Source: RGIG1993 sp964564225 | GTDB lineage: Bacteria > Bacillota > Clostridia > Oscillospirales > CAG-272 | DNA length: 64,000 nucleotides | Direction: 5' to 3' | Assembly (NCBI GenBank): GCA_964564225.1 | Contig: CAZMAF010000001.1 | Span: 1-64,000 of the forward strand | In this document: positions 1 to 8,357 of the stretch, piece by piece | Numbering within the stretch: position 1 is the stretch's first letter | How the letters are laid out: each line of letters starts with the position of its first letter | Made by a program: the position numbers and the translations under genes | Notes under the pieces: model-generated | Told to the model about the DNA's origin: nothing | Databases searched by the model: none | Seen by the model: only the letters and a program-made list of their open reading frames with translations

Positions 1-2
1 TG

Positions 3-1151
3 AAGGAAAATTATAATAACTGCGAGGTTATCGCGGTGTCGGGTAACGTCGGACAGGCTGACGAGCTGGAAGGGCTTGAAGAAAAGGCGCTGAAGACAGG
101 CGCGTCCAAGCTCTACGTGCTTGATCTTACCGATGATTACGTTGATAATTACATTATCCCCACCATGAAGGCGGGCGCTGTTTATGAAGAATATCTCCTC
201 GGTACGAGCCATGCACGTCCCTGTATTGCCAAGGGGCTTGTTGAGATTGCGCTGAAGGAAGGCGCTGACGCGATCTGTCACGGATGCACCGGTAAGGGTA
301 ACGACCAGGTTCGTTTTGAGCTTACCATCAAGCATTTTGCGCCCAATATGCCGATTATTGCGCCCTGGCGCGAATGGGATATCAAGAGCCGTGAGGAAGA
401 AATCGAGTACGCCGAGGCGCACAATATTCCTCTGAAGATCAACCGTGAAACCAACTACTCGAAGGATAAGAACCTCTGGCATCTGTCTCACGAGGGTATG
501 GATCTTGAAGATACGGGTAACGAGCCGCTTTACGAAAAGCCCGGTTTTCTTGAAATGGGCGTGTCTCCCATTCAGGCACCCGATAAGCCCACCTACGTCG
601 AAATCGACTTTGAAAAGGGTTGTCCTGTTGCGCTTGACGGCGTGAAGATGTCGGCAAAAGAGATTATTCTCGCTCTTAACAAGCTTGGCGGTGAGAACGG
701 TATCGGTCTTCTTGACATCGTGGAAAACCGTCTTGTCGGTATGAAGTGCCGCGGTGTATACGAAACGCCCGGCGGAACGATTCTTTACAAGGCGCACTCG
801 GTGCTTGAGTCGATCTGCCTTGATAAGATGACGATGCATGAAAAGCAGAAGCTTTCCATTACCTTTGCCGAGCTGGTTTATAACGGTCAGTGGTTTACGC
901 CTCTGCGTGAAGCGCTTTCCGCTTTCGTAGACAAGACGCAGGAAACGGTTACCGGTAGGGTACGCCTGAAGCTCTATAAGGGTAATATGATCAACGCAGG
1001 CGTATGGAGTTCTTACTCGCTTTATTCCGAAGAAATTGCAACTTTCGGTGAAAGCGATTACGACCAGAAGGATTCTGCCGGCTTTATCAACCTTTTCGGT
1101 CTGCCCATCAAGGTACAGGCTATGGTTGATGCTAAGAACAAGAACAATTGA
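3..1151 (+). CDS. argG: Argininosuccinate synthase, 5' truncated by window edge
   Basis: Ligates citrulline and aspartate with ATP to argininosuccinate, the penultimate step of arginine synthesis. The frame is open to the left edge and reads KENYNNCEVIAVSGNVGQ, which lies just after the N-terminal ATP-binding SGGLDTS loop of the family, so roughly 20 residues are missing. The GTG at 36 lies inside this conserved stretch and is not the real start. The GKGNDQVRFE motif and the full C-terminal domain are present. It is the first visible gene of the arg cluster and is separated from argH by about 105 bases holding a weak hairpin (1160-1188). Confidence 0.97.
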   Translation, partial: KENYNNCEVIAVSGNVGQADELEGLEEKALKTGASKLYVLDLTDDYVDNYIIPTMKAGAVYEEYLLGTSHARPCIAKGLVEIALKEGADAICHGCTGKGNDQVRFELTIKHFAPNMPIIAPWREWDIKSREEEIEYAEAHNIPLKINRETNYSKDKNLWHLSHEGMDLEDTGNEPLYEKPGFLEMGVSPIQAPDKPTYVEIDFEKGCPVALDGVKMSAKEIILALNKLGGENGIGLLDIVENRLVGMKCRGVYETPGGTILYKAHSVLESICLDKMTMHEKQKLSITFAELVYNGQWFTPLREALSAFVDKTQETVTGRVRLKLYKGNMINAGVWSSYSLYSEEIATFGESDYDQKDSAGFINLFGLPIKVQAMVDAKNKNN

Positions 1152-1159
1152 GAAGAAAA

Positions 1160-1188
1160 AGCACCGAGGGATTTTCTCGCTCGGTGCT
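1160..1188 (+). terminator. Hairpin between argG and argH
   Basis: AGCACCGAG pairs with CTCGGTGCT around an 11-base loop. The following tract (TGTTTCTCGTTTT) is a poor U-run, so it is more likely a partial terminator or RNA-stability hairpin than a strong stop. Nothing resembling an ARG box was recognised here. Confidence 0.45.
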
Positions 1189-1256
1189 GTTTCTCGTTTT
1201 AAAAAGAAGACGACAGTCCGATCGAAATCGGGCAAAATGATAAAAAAAGGCGGAAA

Positions 1257-2639
1257 ATGATCATGGCAAAGCTTTGGGCAGGCGTCACTGACGGCGCAAC
1301 GAGCAAGCTCGCAGACGATTTTAATTCTTCGATCGCATTTGACTCGCGGATGTACAGGCAGGATATTATGGGCAGCGTGGCGCACGCCGCGATGCTCGCA
1401 AAGCAGGGCATTCTGAGCCGTGACGAGGCGGATACGCTGACCGAAGGACTTTACGGTATTCTTGCTGATCTTGAGTCGGGTGCGCTTGCTTTGGATATGA
1501 CGGCGGAGGATATTCACATGTTTGTTGAGAGCGTTCTGACCGAGCGACTTGGCGACGTGGGCAAAAAATTACATACCGCAAGAAGCCGTAACGATCAGGT
1601 GGCGCTTGATATCAGACTGTATCTGCGCGACGAGGCAACCGAGGTGCTTTCGCTCATTAAAGACGTGATGAAGGCTCTTTGTGAGAAGGCGGAAGAAAAT
1701 ACCGATACCATTATGCCGGGCTATACCCATTTGCAACGCGCTCAGCCTGTTTTGTTCAGCCACCATCTTTTGGCATACTGCGCGATGTTAAAGCGTGATT
1801 ATTCCCGTCTTTCTGACTGCATTGCGCGTATGAACGCCTCTCCCATCGGATGCTGCGCGCTTGCCGGTACGACTTACGATACCGACAGAGCGTATGAGGC
1901 GGCCCTTCTCGGCTTTGATGCGGTGGTCGAAAACTCGCTTGACGGTGTATCCGACCGCGATTTTGCGCTTGAAATGCTTTCTGCCTTTGCTATTCTGATG
2001 ATGCATCTGTCCCGACTGTCCGAGGAAATGATCCTCTGGGCAAGCTGGGAATTTAAGTTTGTTTCGCTGTCAAGCGATTTTACCACCGGCTCGTCGATTA
2101 TGCCGCAAAAGAAAAATCCCGATATGGCGGAGCTGATTCGCGGCAAGACGGGACGTGTGTACGGCGATCTTATGGCGCTTCTTACAACCTTAAAAGGTTT
2201 GCCTCTTGCTTACAATAAGGATATGCAGGAGGACAAGGAGGCGATTTTTGATGCGCTTGATACCGTTAAGCTCTGCCTCTCGATCGCAGCTCCCATGATC
2301 GGGTCGATGCAGGCCAATCGTGACAATATGAAAAAGGCGGCGCAAAAAGGCTTTATCAATGCTACCGACCTTGCCGATTATCTCGTGAAGAAGGGCTTGC
2401 CTTTCAGAACGGCGTACAAAATTTCCGGCTCGCTCGTTGCCAAATGTATCAACGAGGGCAGAGTTCTTGAAGATTTAACGCTTGAGGAATTCAAGGCAGC
2501 ATCTTCTCTTGTTGAGGAAGACGTTTACGACGAGATCGCGCTTGAAACCTGCGTTAATAAGCGCATTTCCGAGGGTGGTACGGGCAAAGCTTCGCAGGAA
2601 AAGCAGATCGCTCTCGTAAAGGAGTTTCTCGGAAAATGA
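1257..2639 (+). CDS. argH: Argininosuccinate lyase
   Basis: Splits argininosuccinate into arginine and fumarate, the last step of the pathway. The 460-residue length is normal for the family. The fumarase/aspartase signature GSSIMPQKKNPD, whose flexible loop carries the catalytic serine, sits near residues 280-291. ATG occurs at 1257 and 1263; AAAAAAAGG ends 6 bases before 1257, which favours the first. The stop TGA overlaps the argC start (ATGA at 2636-2639), so the two genes are translationally coupled. Confidence 0.97.
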   Translation: MIMAKLWAGVTDGATSKLADDFNSSIAFDSRMYRQDIMGSVAHAAMLAKQGILSRDEADTLTEGLYGILADLESGALALDMTAEDIHMFVESVLTERLGDVGKKLHTARSRNDQVALDIRLYLRDEATEVLSLIKDVMKALCEKAEENTDTIMPGYTHLQRAQPVLFSHHLLAYCAMLKRDYSRLSDCIARMNASPIGCCALAGTTYDTDRAYEAALLGFDAVVENSLDGVSDRDFALEMLSAFAILMMHLSRLSEEMILWASWEFKFVSLSSDFTTGSSIMPQKKNPDMAELIRGKTGRVYGDLMALLTTLKGLPLAYNKDMQEDKEAIFDALDTVKLCLSIAAPMIGSMQANRDNMKKAAQKGFINATDLADYLVKKGLPFRTAYKISGSLVAKCINEGRVLEDLTLEEFKAASSLVEEDVYDEIALETCVNKRISEGGTGKASQEKQIALVKEFLGK

Positions 2640-3565
2640 AAAAGGTATTTATAGACGGCGGCGCAGGTACGACCGGTCTTCGCATTGTGGAAAGACTGTC
2701 AGCGCGCGATGACATTTCGCTCATTACGCTTCCTGATGCCGTCAGAAAAGATATATCCGCCAGAAAAGAGGCGCTTAACGCAGCCGATATTGCCTTTCTT
2801 TGCCTGCCCGATGCGGCGGCAATTGAGGCGGTATCGCTGATCGAAAACGAAAATACCGTGGTGATAGATACCTCGACAGCCCATCGCACGAAGGAGGGCT
2901 GGACCTACGGCTTTCCCGAGCTTGTGGGCAGAGAAGCGGTTGCCGGGTCGAAGCGTATTGCCAATCCCGGCTGTCACGCTTCGGGATTTGTGGCGCTTGT
3001 TGCGCCCCTTGTCAGAGCGGGGCTTATTTCGCCCGACTCTCCCCTCACCGCCTGTTCGCTTACCGGTTATTCGGGCGGCGGCAAGGGTATGATTTCGGAA
3101 TACGAGGCTGCGGACAGATCGGCACTCCTCTCAGCCCCCAGACAGTACGGTATGAAGCAAGCGCATAAGCATTTGCCCGAAATGGCGAAGCTTTCGGGAC
3201 TTACCAAAAAACCGCTTTTTATGCCGATCGTTGCCGATTATTACAGCGGTATGGAGGTTACCGTGCCGCTTTACACCGATATGCTTGCCTGTGAGGGTAA
3301 GGATGCGCTCGGCGTTATTGAAGATATTTACCGCGCTACTTATACGGGCAAGGTCGTGCAGTATGATGCGGGCGACGAAAACGGCTTTCTTTCCGCTGCC
3401 GCCCTTTCGGGAAGTGATGCGATGACGGTATCGGTCTATGGAAACGACGAGCGCATCGTGCTTGTCGCGCGTTTTGACAATCTTGGTAAGGGCGCGTCAG
3501 GTGCGGCAATTCAGAATATGAACCTCTCTCTCGGATGCGATGAGATAGCAGGTCTCTCTTTATAA
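2636..3565 (+). CDS. argC: N-acetyl-gamma-glutamyl-phosphate reductase, short (type 2) form
   Basis: Reduces N-acetylglutamyl phosphate to the semialdehyde with NADPH. At 309 residues it is the short class of ArgC rather than the ~345-residue form usual in Bacillus: the N-terminus reads FIDGGAGTTGLRI instead of a G-x-S-G-Y-x-G motif. The catalytic cysteine is C113 in NPGCHASG, and HLPEM carries the conserved histidine region. It overlaps argH by 4 bases and is followed by argJ after 14 bases, so it is clearly part of the operon. Confidence 0.95.
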   Translation: MKKVFIDGGAGTTGLRIVERLSARDDISLITLPDAVRKDISARKEALNAADIAFLCLPDAAAIEAVSLIENENTVVIDTSTAHRTKEGWTYGFPELVGREAVAGSKRIANPGCHASGFVALVAPLVRAGLISPDSPLTACSLTGYSGGGKGMISEYEAADRSALLSAPRQYGMKQAHKHLPEMAKLSGLTKKPLFMPIVADYYSGMEVTVPLYTDMLACEGKDALGVIEDIYRATYTGKVVQYDAGDENGFLSAAALSGSDAMTVSVYGNDERIVLVARFDNLGKGASGAAIQNMNLSLGCDEIAGLSL

Positions 3566-3579
3566 AGGACGATAAAACG

Positions 3580-4797
3580 ATGATTACGATGATTTCGGGC
3601 GGCGTCTGCGCCGCCAAAGGATTTACAGCAAACGGTATTCATGCGGGAATCCGCAAAAACCGAGCCAAACGCGATCTTGCGCTGATCGTATCGGAAAAGC
3701 GCGCCGCCGCTGCTGCCGTATATACCAAAAATCTCGTCAAGGGCGCGCCCTTGACGGTAACGAAGGCGCACATTGCCGACGGCTACGCGCAGGCGGTTAT
3801 CTGTAACAGCGGTAACGCCAATACCTGTAATGCCGACGGTATTGAAGTCGCAACGGCAATGGCAAAGGCGACGGCTGAGGAGCTTTCCATAAAAACTGAG
3901 GACGTTGTTGTGGCATCGACCGGCGTTATCGGTCAGCCTCTCGATATTACTCCGATTGTGAAGGGGCTTCCCGCGCTCGTTTCGGGACTGTCAGTCGAGG
4001 GCAGTCAGTATGCCGAGGAAGGCATTATGACGACTGACACCGTTAAAAAAGAGGTCGCCGTGGAATTTACGCTTGGCGGTAAGATCTGCCGTATGGGCGG
4101 TATTGCCAAGGGCAGCGGTATGATCCATCCCGATATGGCAACGATGCTCGTATTTATTACGACCGATGCCGCCATTTCGCCCGTTATGCTCGGGAAAGCG
4201 CTGTCGCAGGATATTACCTCGACCTTCAATATGGTATCGGTTGACGGCGACACCTCGACTAACGATATGGTAACGGTGCTTGCCAACGGTCTTGCGGGCA
4301 ATTGTGAGATCGCGGCAGAAGGTGACGATTTTGACACCTTTATGAAGGCGCTCAATACCGTGACGGTGGCGCTTTGCCGTATGATTGCCGGTGACGGTGA
4401 GGGTGCGACCAAGCTTCTTGAATGTTCGGTCAGCGGCGCAAAGGATGAAAACACGGCTAAGACGGTTGCCAAAAGCGTGATTTGCTCAAGTCTTCTGAAG
4501 GCGGCGATGTTTGGCGCGGATGCTAACTGGGGCCGCGTGCTTTGCGCGATCGGTTATAGCGGTGCTGACGTTGACGTTTCGGGTGTCGGTGTCAGCTTCA
4601 GAAGCGCGGCGGGTAGGATTGCCGTCTGCGAAAAGGGCGCGGGTATTGCGTTTTCGGAGGAAATTGCCAAAACCGTCCTTTCGGAAAAAGAGATTGAGAT
4701 TGTGATCACCCTTTCGGACGGTGACGGCTCGGCGACGGCGTGGGGCTGTGACTTAACCTACGAATACGTAAAAATCAACGGTGACTATCGCACCTAA
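3580..4797 (+). CDS. argJ: Bifunctional glutamate N-acetyltransferase / amino-acid acetyltransferase
   Basis: Transfers acetyl from N-acetylornithine to glutamate, closing the acetyl cycle, and may also use acetyl-CoA. The 405-residue precursor carries the autocleavage motif KGSGMIHPDMATML; the nucleophile is T188 after A187, which would give alpha and beta chains. Its presence, with no argE seen in the window, indicates the cyclic pathway. Start ATG 3580 follows AAAGG; a second ATG at 3589 is possible. The spacing to argB is 12 bases. Confidence 0.97.
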   Translation: MITMISGGVCAAKGFTANGIHAGIRKNRAKRDLALIVSEKRAAAAAVYTKNLVKGAPLTVTKAHIADGYAQAVICNSGNANTCNADGIEVATAMAKATAEELSIKTEDVVVASTGVIGQPLDITPIVKGLPALVSGLSVEGSQYAEEGIMTTDTVKKEVAVEFTLGGKICRMGGIAKGSGMIHPDMATMLVFITTDAAISPVMLGKALSQDITSTFNMVSVDGDTSTNDMVTVLANGLAGNCEIAAEGDDFDTFMKALNTVTVALCRMIAGDGEGATKLLECSVSGAKDENTAKTVAKSVICSSLLKAAMFGADANWGRVLCAIGYSGADVDVSGVGVSFRSAAGRIAVCEKGAGIAFSEEIAKTVLSEKEIEIVITLSDGDGSATAWGCDLTYEYVKINGDYRT

Positions 4798-4809
4798 GGA
4801 GTATACAGA

Positions 4810-5676
4810 ATGCATATCGAAGGTAATTTTTCCAATCACGAGCGCGCTGAAGTATTAACGCAGGCGCTCCCTTATATCAAACGCTATAACGGCAAAATCG
4901 TCGTTGTGAAATACGGCGGCAATGCGATGATCAACGAGGAGTTGAAACAGCAGGTTATGGAAGACATCGTGCTTCTCTGGCTGATCGGTGTTAAGATCGT
5001 TCTCGTTCACGGCGGCGGTCCTGAGATTAACGAAATGATGGAAAAGCTTGGTAAAAAGCCTGTTTTCGTTGACGGACTCCGCGTGACCGATAAGGAAACG
5101 GTTGATATCGTACAGATGGTGCTGGCAGGTAAGGTTAACAAAACGCTTGTCAATCTTCTGGAAATGAAGGGCGGCAAGGCGATGGGTATTTCGGGTATGG
5201 ACGGCAGACTGATCGCCGCAGAGCCGAAAAGCGAAGCACTCGGCTATGTCGGCAAGATCAGGAAAATTCATATTACTCCCGTGCTTGATCTTCTGGAAAA
5301 GGGGTATATTCCCGTTATTTCAACGCTTGGCTGTGATAAGCTCGGCAATGCTTACAATATTAACGGTGACACGGCGGCGGCGTATATTGCGGGTGCTTTG
5401 TCTGCCGAAAGACTGATTATGATGACCGACATCGACGGGATTTTGCGTGACCGCAACGATTCCACCACGCTCATCCGTGAATTGACGGTTGAGGAAGCGA
5501 AGCGTTTGCACGACGACGGCGTGATTTCGGGCGGGATGATTCCGAAGGTCGACTGCTGTGTTGAGGCAATTGAAAAAGGCGTTAAGAACGTCACGATTAT
5601 GGACGGACGTGTATCGCACGCTATCCTGATGGAGCTTCTGACCAACGAAGGCGCGGGCACGATGTTTACACGGTAA
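4810..5676 (+). CDS. argB: Acetylglutamate kinase
   Basis: Phosphorylates N-acetylglutamate, normally the committed and arginine-inhibited step. It has 288 residues, typical length. The amino-acid-kinase glycine motifs are seen at VVKYGGNAM and LVHGGGPEI, and the C-terminal GGMIPKVD segment that helps bind nucleotide is intact. The N-terminal extension before the kinase core (about 25 residues) resembles arginine-sensitive hexameric forms; sensitivity itself cannot be read from the sequence. Start ATG follows AAGGAG at about 4797. Confidence 0.97.
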   Translation: MHIEGNFSNHERAEVLTQALPYIKRYNGKIVVVKYGGNAMINEELKQQVMEDIVLLWLIGVKIVLVHGGGPEINEMMEKLGKKPVFVDGLRVTDKETVDIVQMVLAGKVNKTLVNLLEMKGGKAMGISGMDGRLIAAEPKSEALGYVGKIRKIHITPVLDLLEKGYIPVISTLGCDKLGNAYNINGDTAAAYIAGALSAERLIMMTDIDGILRDRNDSTTLIRELTVEEAKRLHDDGVISGGMIPKVDCCVEAIEKGVKNVTIMDGRVSHAILMELLTNEGAGTMFTR

Positions 5677-5686
5677 GGAACAAGCT

Positions 5687-6856
5687 ATGGAAACGATAAA
5701 AGAACTTGATGAACGCTACGTGGCAAGCACGTATAAGCGTTTTCCCGTTGAAATCGTATCGGGAAAAGGCTCGCTGTGCTTTGATGCGAAAGGCAAGCGT
5801 TATATTGATATGGGGTCGGGTATCGGCGTAACGGCATTCGGTATTGCCGACGGTATCTGGCAGAAGGCGGTAACCGATCAGCTTTCAAAGGTACAGCACA
5901 CTTCTAATTTGTATTATACCGAGCCTTGCGCGCGTCTTGCCGCGGCTCTTTGCCAAAAAACAGGTTTTTCGCGTGTGTTTTTTTCCAATTCGGGCGCAGA
6001 AGCAAACGAATGTGCCATCAAGGTGGCGAGAAAATATGCCTGTGATACCAGAGGCGTGACGGATCCTGTGATTGTAACGCTCATCAATTCCTTTCACGGC
6101 AGAACGCACACCACGCTCGCCGCAACGGGACAGGAGCATTTTCACACCCTCTTTCAACCTCTGACACCCGGTTTTCGTCATATTGCGGCGGGGGACACCG
6201 ATGCACTTCGCGCGCTTATTGCAGAGGGTAACGTAGCGGGCGTTATGATGGAATGCGTACAGGGTGAGGGCGGTGTTTTCGTCTTGGCAAAGGATTTTGT
6301 GCGCGAGGTTGCCGGTTTGTGTAGCGAAAACGGTATTCTTCTGATGATTGATGAGGTGCAGACGGGCAACGGCAGAACGGGTACTTTGTATGCTTACGAG
6401 CAGTACGGTATTACGCCTGACGTGGTATCGACGGCAAAGGGACTTGGCGGCGGTCTTCCCATCGGCGCAACGCTTCTTTCGGATAAAGTGAAGGATACGT
6501 TGACGTACGGCTCTCACGGCTCGACCTTCGGTGGCAATCCGGTTGCTGCGGCGGGCGCTCTTTCGATCATATCCCGTCTTGATGCGGCGCTTCTTGAGGA
6601 CGTTATCCGAAAAGGCGAGCATATCAGGGCGCGTCTTACAGGAAAAAGCGGTATTCGCTCGGTGTCAGGACTCGGTCTTATGCTTGGTATCGAAACTGAA
6701 AAGCCGGTAAGCGAGGTGCTTACTTCGTGTATGGAAAAGGGCGTGCTTTGTCTGACGGCAAAAACGAAGCTCCGTCTTTTACCCGCGCTTAATATTCCTG
6801 ACGATATTCTCGACGAGGCACTCGACGTTATTATAGATGCCTGCCGTGCGGAGTAA
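5687..6856 (+). CDS. argD: Acetylornithine aminotransferase
   Basis: PLP-dependent class-III transaminase converting N-acetylglutamate semialdehyde to N-acetylornithine. It has 389 residues. The PLP lysine is K251 in STAKGLGGGLPIGA, and the NSGAEANE phosphate-binding motif and DEVQTGNGRTG are intact. It lies 10 bases after argB with an AAGGAA Shine-Dalgarno sequence. Class-III enzymes also serve lysine or putrescine metabolism, but the operon context fixes the assignment. Confidence 0.96.
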   Translation: METIKELDERYVASTYKRFPVEIVSGKGSLCFDAKGKRYIDMGSGIGVTAFGIADGIWQKAVTDQLSKVQHTSNLYYTEPCARLAAALCQKTGFSRVFFSNSGAEANECAIKVARKYACDTRGVTDPVIVTLINSFHGRTHTTLAATGQEHFHTLFQPLTPGFRHIAAGDTDALRALIAEGNVAGVMMECVQGEGGVFVLAKDFVREVAGLCSENGILLMIDEVQTGNGRTGTLYAYEQYGITPDVVSTAKGLGGGLPIGATLLSDKVKDTLTYGSHGSTFGGNPVAAAGALSIISRLDAALLEDVIRKGEHIRARLTGKSGIRSVSGLGLMLGIETEKPVSEVLTSCMEKGVLCLTAKTKLRLLPALNIPDDILDEALDVIIDACRAE

Positions 6857-6875
6857 GAAAAACTGCGACGGTAAA

Positions 6876-6905
6876 TTGAGATATATAACCGTATTACGTT
6901 ATATT
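6876..6905 (+). promoter_or_regulatory. Possible weak internal promoter before argF
   Basis: TTGAGA (6876-6881), 18 bases, TATATT (6900-6905) lie in the 72-base argD-argF gap, the widest spacing inside the cluster after argG-argH. Both elements are off consensus, so this is only a candidate for separate control of argF. Confidence 0.3.
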
Positions 6906-6928
6906 GATAAATTTAGGAGAATTTGATT

Positions 6929-7921
6929 ATGAAAAACAGAAGCTTTTTGAAGCTGCTTGATTTTACCCCCGAGGAAATTCTTTCGCTCATTGATCTTGCC
7001 GATAAGCTTAAGGCAGAAAAAAAAGCGGGTATTTCGCACCGCCTTTGCGAGGGTAAAACCATTGCGCTTGTATTTGAAAAAACTTCCACCCGCACGCGCT
7101 GTGCGTTTGAGGTTGCGGCGGCAGATCTCGGTATGCATCCCGTGTACCTTGATCCCAAAAGCTCGCAGATGGGCAAAAAGGAGTCGATTGCTGACACGGC
7201 AAGAGTGCTTGGCAGAATGTTTGACGGTATTGAGTACCGCGGATTCGGGCAGGAGATCGTTGAGGAGCTTGCGAAATACGCAGGCGTTCCCGTGTGGAAC
7301 GGGCTGACAAATGAATATCATCCTACGCAGATTCTTGCCGATTTTATGACGATCCGCGAACATTTCGGAAGACTTGCGGGCATTAAGCTTGTTTATATGG
7401 GTGACGCACGTTACAATATGGGCAATTCCTTGATGGTGGGATGTGCGAAAATGGGTATGCATTTCGTTGCCTGCGCGCCAAAAGCCTATTTCCCGAATGA
7501 CGAGCTTGTTGCCGAGTGTCGGGCAATTGCTAAAACGACGGGCGCAGTTCTTGAATTTATCGAGGATCCCATGGTTGCTACTAAGAATGCCGATGTTGTG
7601 TATACCGACGTGTGGGTTTCGATGGGCGAGCCTGAGGCTGTCTGGAAGGAGCGTATTGAGGCGCTTTCTCCCTACGCTGTGACAGAGAAAATTATGGCAA
7701 ACGCAGGTGACGGTTGCCGTTTTATGCACTGTCTGCCCGCCTTCCACGATCTTAAGACCGAGGTTGGTAAGGAAATTTTTGAAAAGTTCGGTCTTACCTC
7801 GATGGAGGTCACTGACGGCGTATTTGAATCGGCGCAGTCGATCGTTTTCGATGAAGCGGAAAACCGTATGCATACTATCAAAGCAGTGATGGCGGCGACT
7901 TTGAGCGGCGCTGCCGTATAA
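6929..7921 (+). CDS. argF: Ornithine carbamoyltransferase
   Basis: Makes citrulline from ornithine and carbamoyl phosphate. The carbamoyl-phosphate motif STRTR is at residues 53-57 and the ornithine-binding HCLPAFHD near residue 267. I place the start at ATG 6929, 8 bases after AGGAGA; an in-frame TTG two codons upstream is less likely. The product is 331 residues. It ends the arg cluster and is followed by a strong terminator. Anabolic versus catabolic use cannot be told from sequence alone, but the neighbours are all biosynthetic. Confidence 0.96.
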   Translation: MKNRSFLKLLDFTPEEILSLIDLADKLKAEKKAGISHRLCEGKTIALVFEKTSTRTRCAFEVAAADLGMHPVYLDPKSSQMGKKESIADTARVLGRMFDGIEYRGFGQEIVEELAKYAGVPVWNGLTNEYHPTQILADFMTIREHFGRLAGIKLVYMGDARYNMGNSLMVGCAKMGMHFVACAPKAYFPNDELVAECRAIAKTTGAVLEFIEDPMVATKNADVVYTDVWVSMGEPEAVWKERIEALSPYAVTEKIMANAGDGCRFMHCLPAFHDLKTEVGKEIFEKFGLTSMEVTDGVFESAQSIVFDEAENRMHTIKAVMAATLSGAAV

Positions 7922-7947
7922 TTTGCTCTGATATCCGGTTTGCTTTT

Positions 7948-7993
7948 AAATTAACCGTTCCCATTTCACTTGTGAAATGGGAACGGTTAATTT
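7948..7993 (+). terminator. Strong rho-independent terminator of the arg operon
   Basis: A perfect 22-bp inverted repeat (7948-7969 with 7972-7993) around a 2-base loop, A-rich on the left and followed by TTTTGTTTT on the right. It lies 27 bases after the argF stop. Confidence 0.92.
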
Positions 7994-8053
7994 TGTTTTG
8001 GATGAATTGTAAAATGGCATTAGGATAAAAAATGATATAGGGATTGACAGAAA

Positions 8054-8090
8054 AAAACCACTTGAAGAAGGTTCAAGCGGTTTTGGTTTT
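8054..8090 (+). terminator. Second hairpin with U-run in the argF-pilin gap
   Basis: AAAACCACTTGAA pairs with TTCAAGCGGTTTT (12 of 13 bp) around loop GAAGG and is followed by GGTTTTTT. No gene lies between this and the arg terminator 60 bases upstream, so it may belong to a lost gene or to a short transcript starting near the TTGACA at 8044. Confidence 0.6.
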
Positions 8091-8105
8091 TTGACAAAAA
8101 AAAGC

Positions 8106-8129
8106 ACGCCTAATATGGTATTAGGTGTA
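8106..8129. promoter_or_regulatory. Palindrome 1, operator candidate
   Basis: CCTAATA-TGG-TATTAGG (8109-8125) is a perfect 7+7 inverted repeat inside ACGCCTAATA...TATTAGGTGT. It overlaps a possible -10 (TATGGT at 8114, 17 bases after TTGACA at 8091). A near-copy occurs at 8264-8280, with centres 155 bases apart. It looks like the site of a dimeric DNA-binding protein. Confidence 0.55.
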
Positions 8130-8217
8130 CAAAATAAATGACAAAAATGTTATAAAAGGAAAAACGTCTTTCAATCAAGTGATTTTTCGCCTTTTTCGCC
8201 TTTTTCAAGAAAAAACA

Positions 8218-8246
8218 TTGACAAAAATATAAAATTTTGCTATAAT
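8218..8246 (+). promoter_or_regulatory. Consensus promoter of the pilin-like gene
   Basis: TTGACA (8218-8223), 17 bases, TATAAT (8241-8246): an exact housekeeping-sigma promoter. The expected start near 8253 lies just before palindrome 2, leaving a leader of about 105 bases to the ATG at 8358. Confidence 0.85.
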
Positions 8247-8261
8247 ACCGGTGTATAAGTA

Positions 8262-8284
8262 CACCTAATACCATATCAGGCGAA
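8262..8284. promoter_or_regulatory. Palindrome 2, operator candidate at the transcription start
   Basis: CCTAATA-CCA-TATCAGG (8264-8280) matches palindrome 1 in a shared pattern ACRCCTAATA-N3-TATYAGGYG, each followed by ACAAAA. Sitting about 10 bases after the expected start of transcription, it is well placed for repression by roadblock, or for looping with palindrome 1. It could also fold in the 5' leader RNA. Confidence 0.55.
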
Positions 8285-8357
8285 CAAAAATGATTGCGGC
8301 GCGTAAAAGGTTAAGGTGAGTTTGGATTATACTAAAAATTGTCAAAAGGAGAAAAAA

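Noticed and set aside
5885..6622. Long minus-strand frame inside argD
   Set aside because: High C/R/H content, no ribosome site, and argD is unmistakable; a shadow frame. The same holds for long minus frames inside argF, metG, rel and mutS2.
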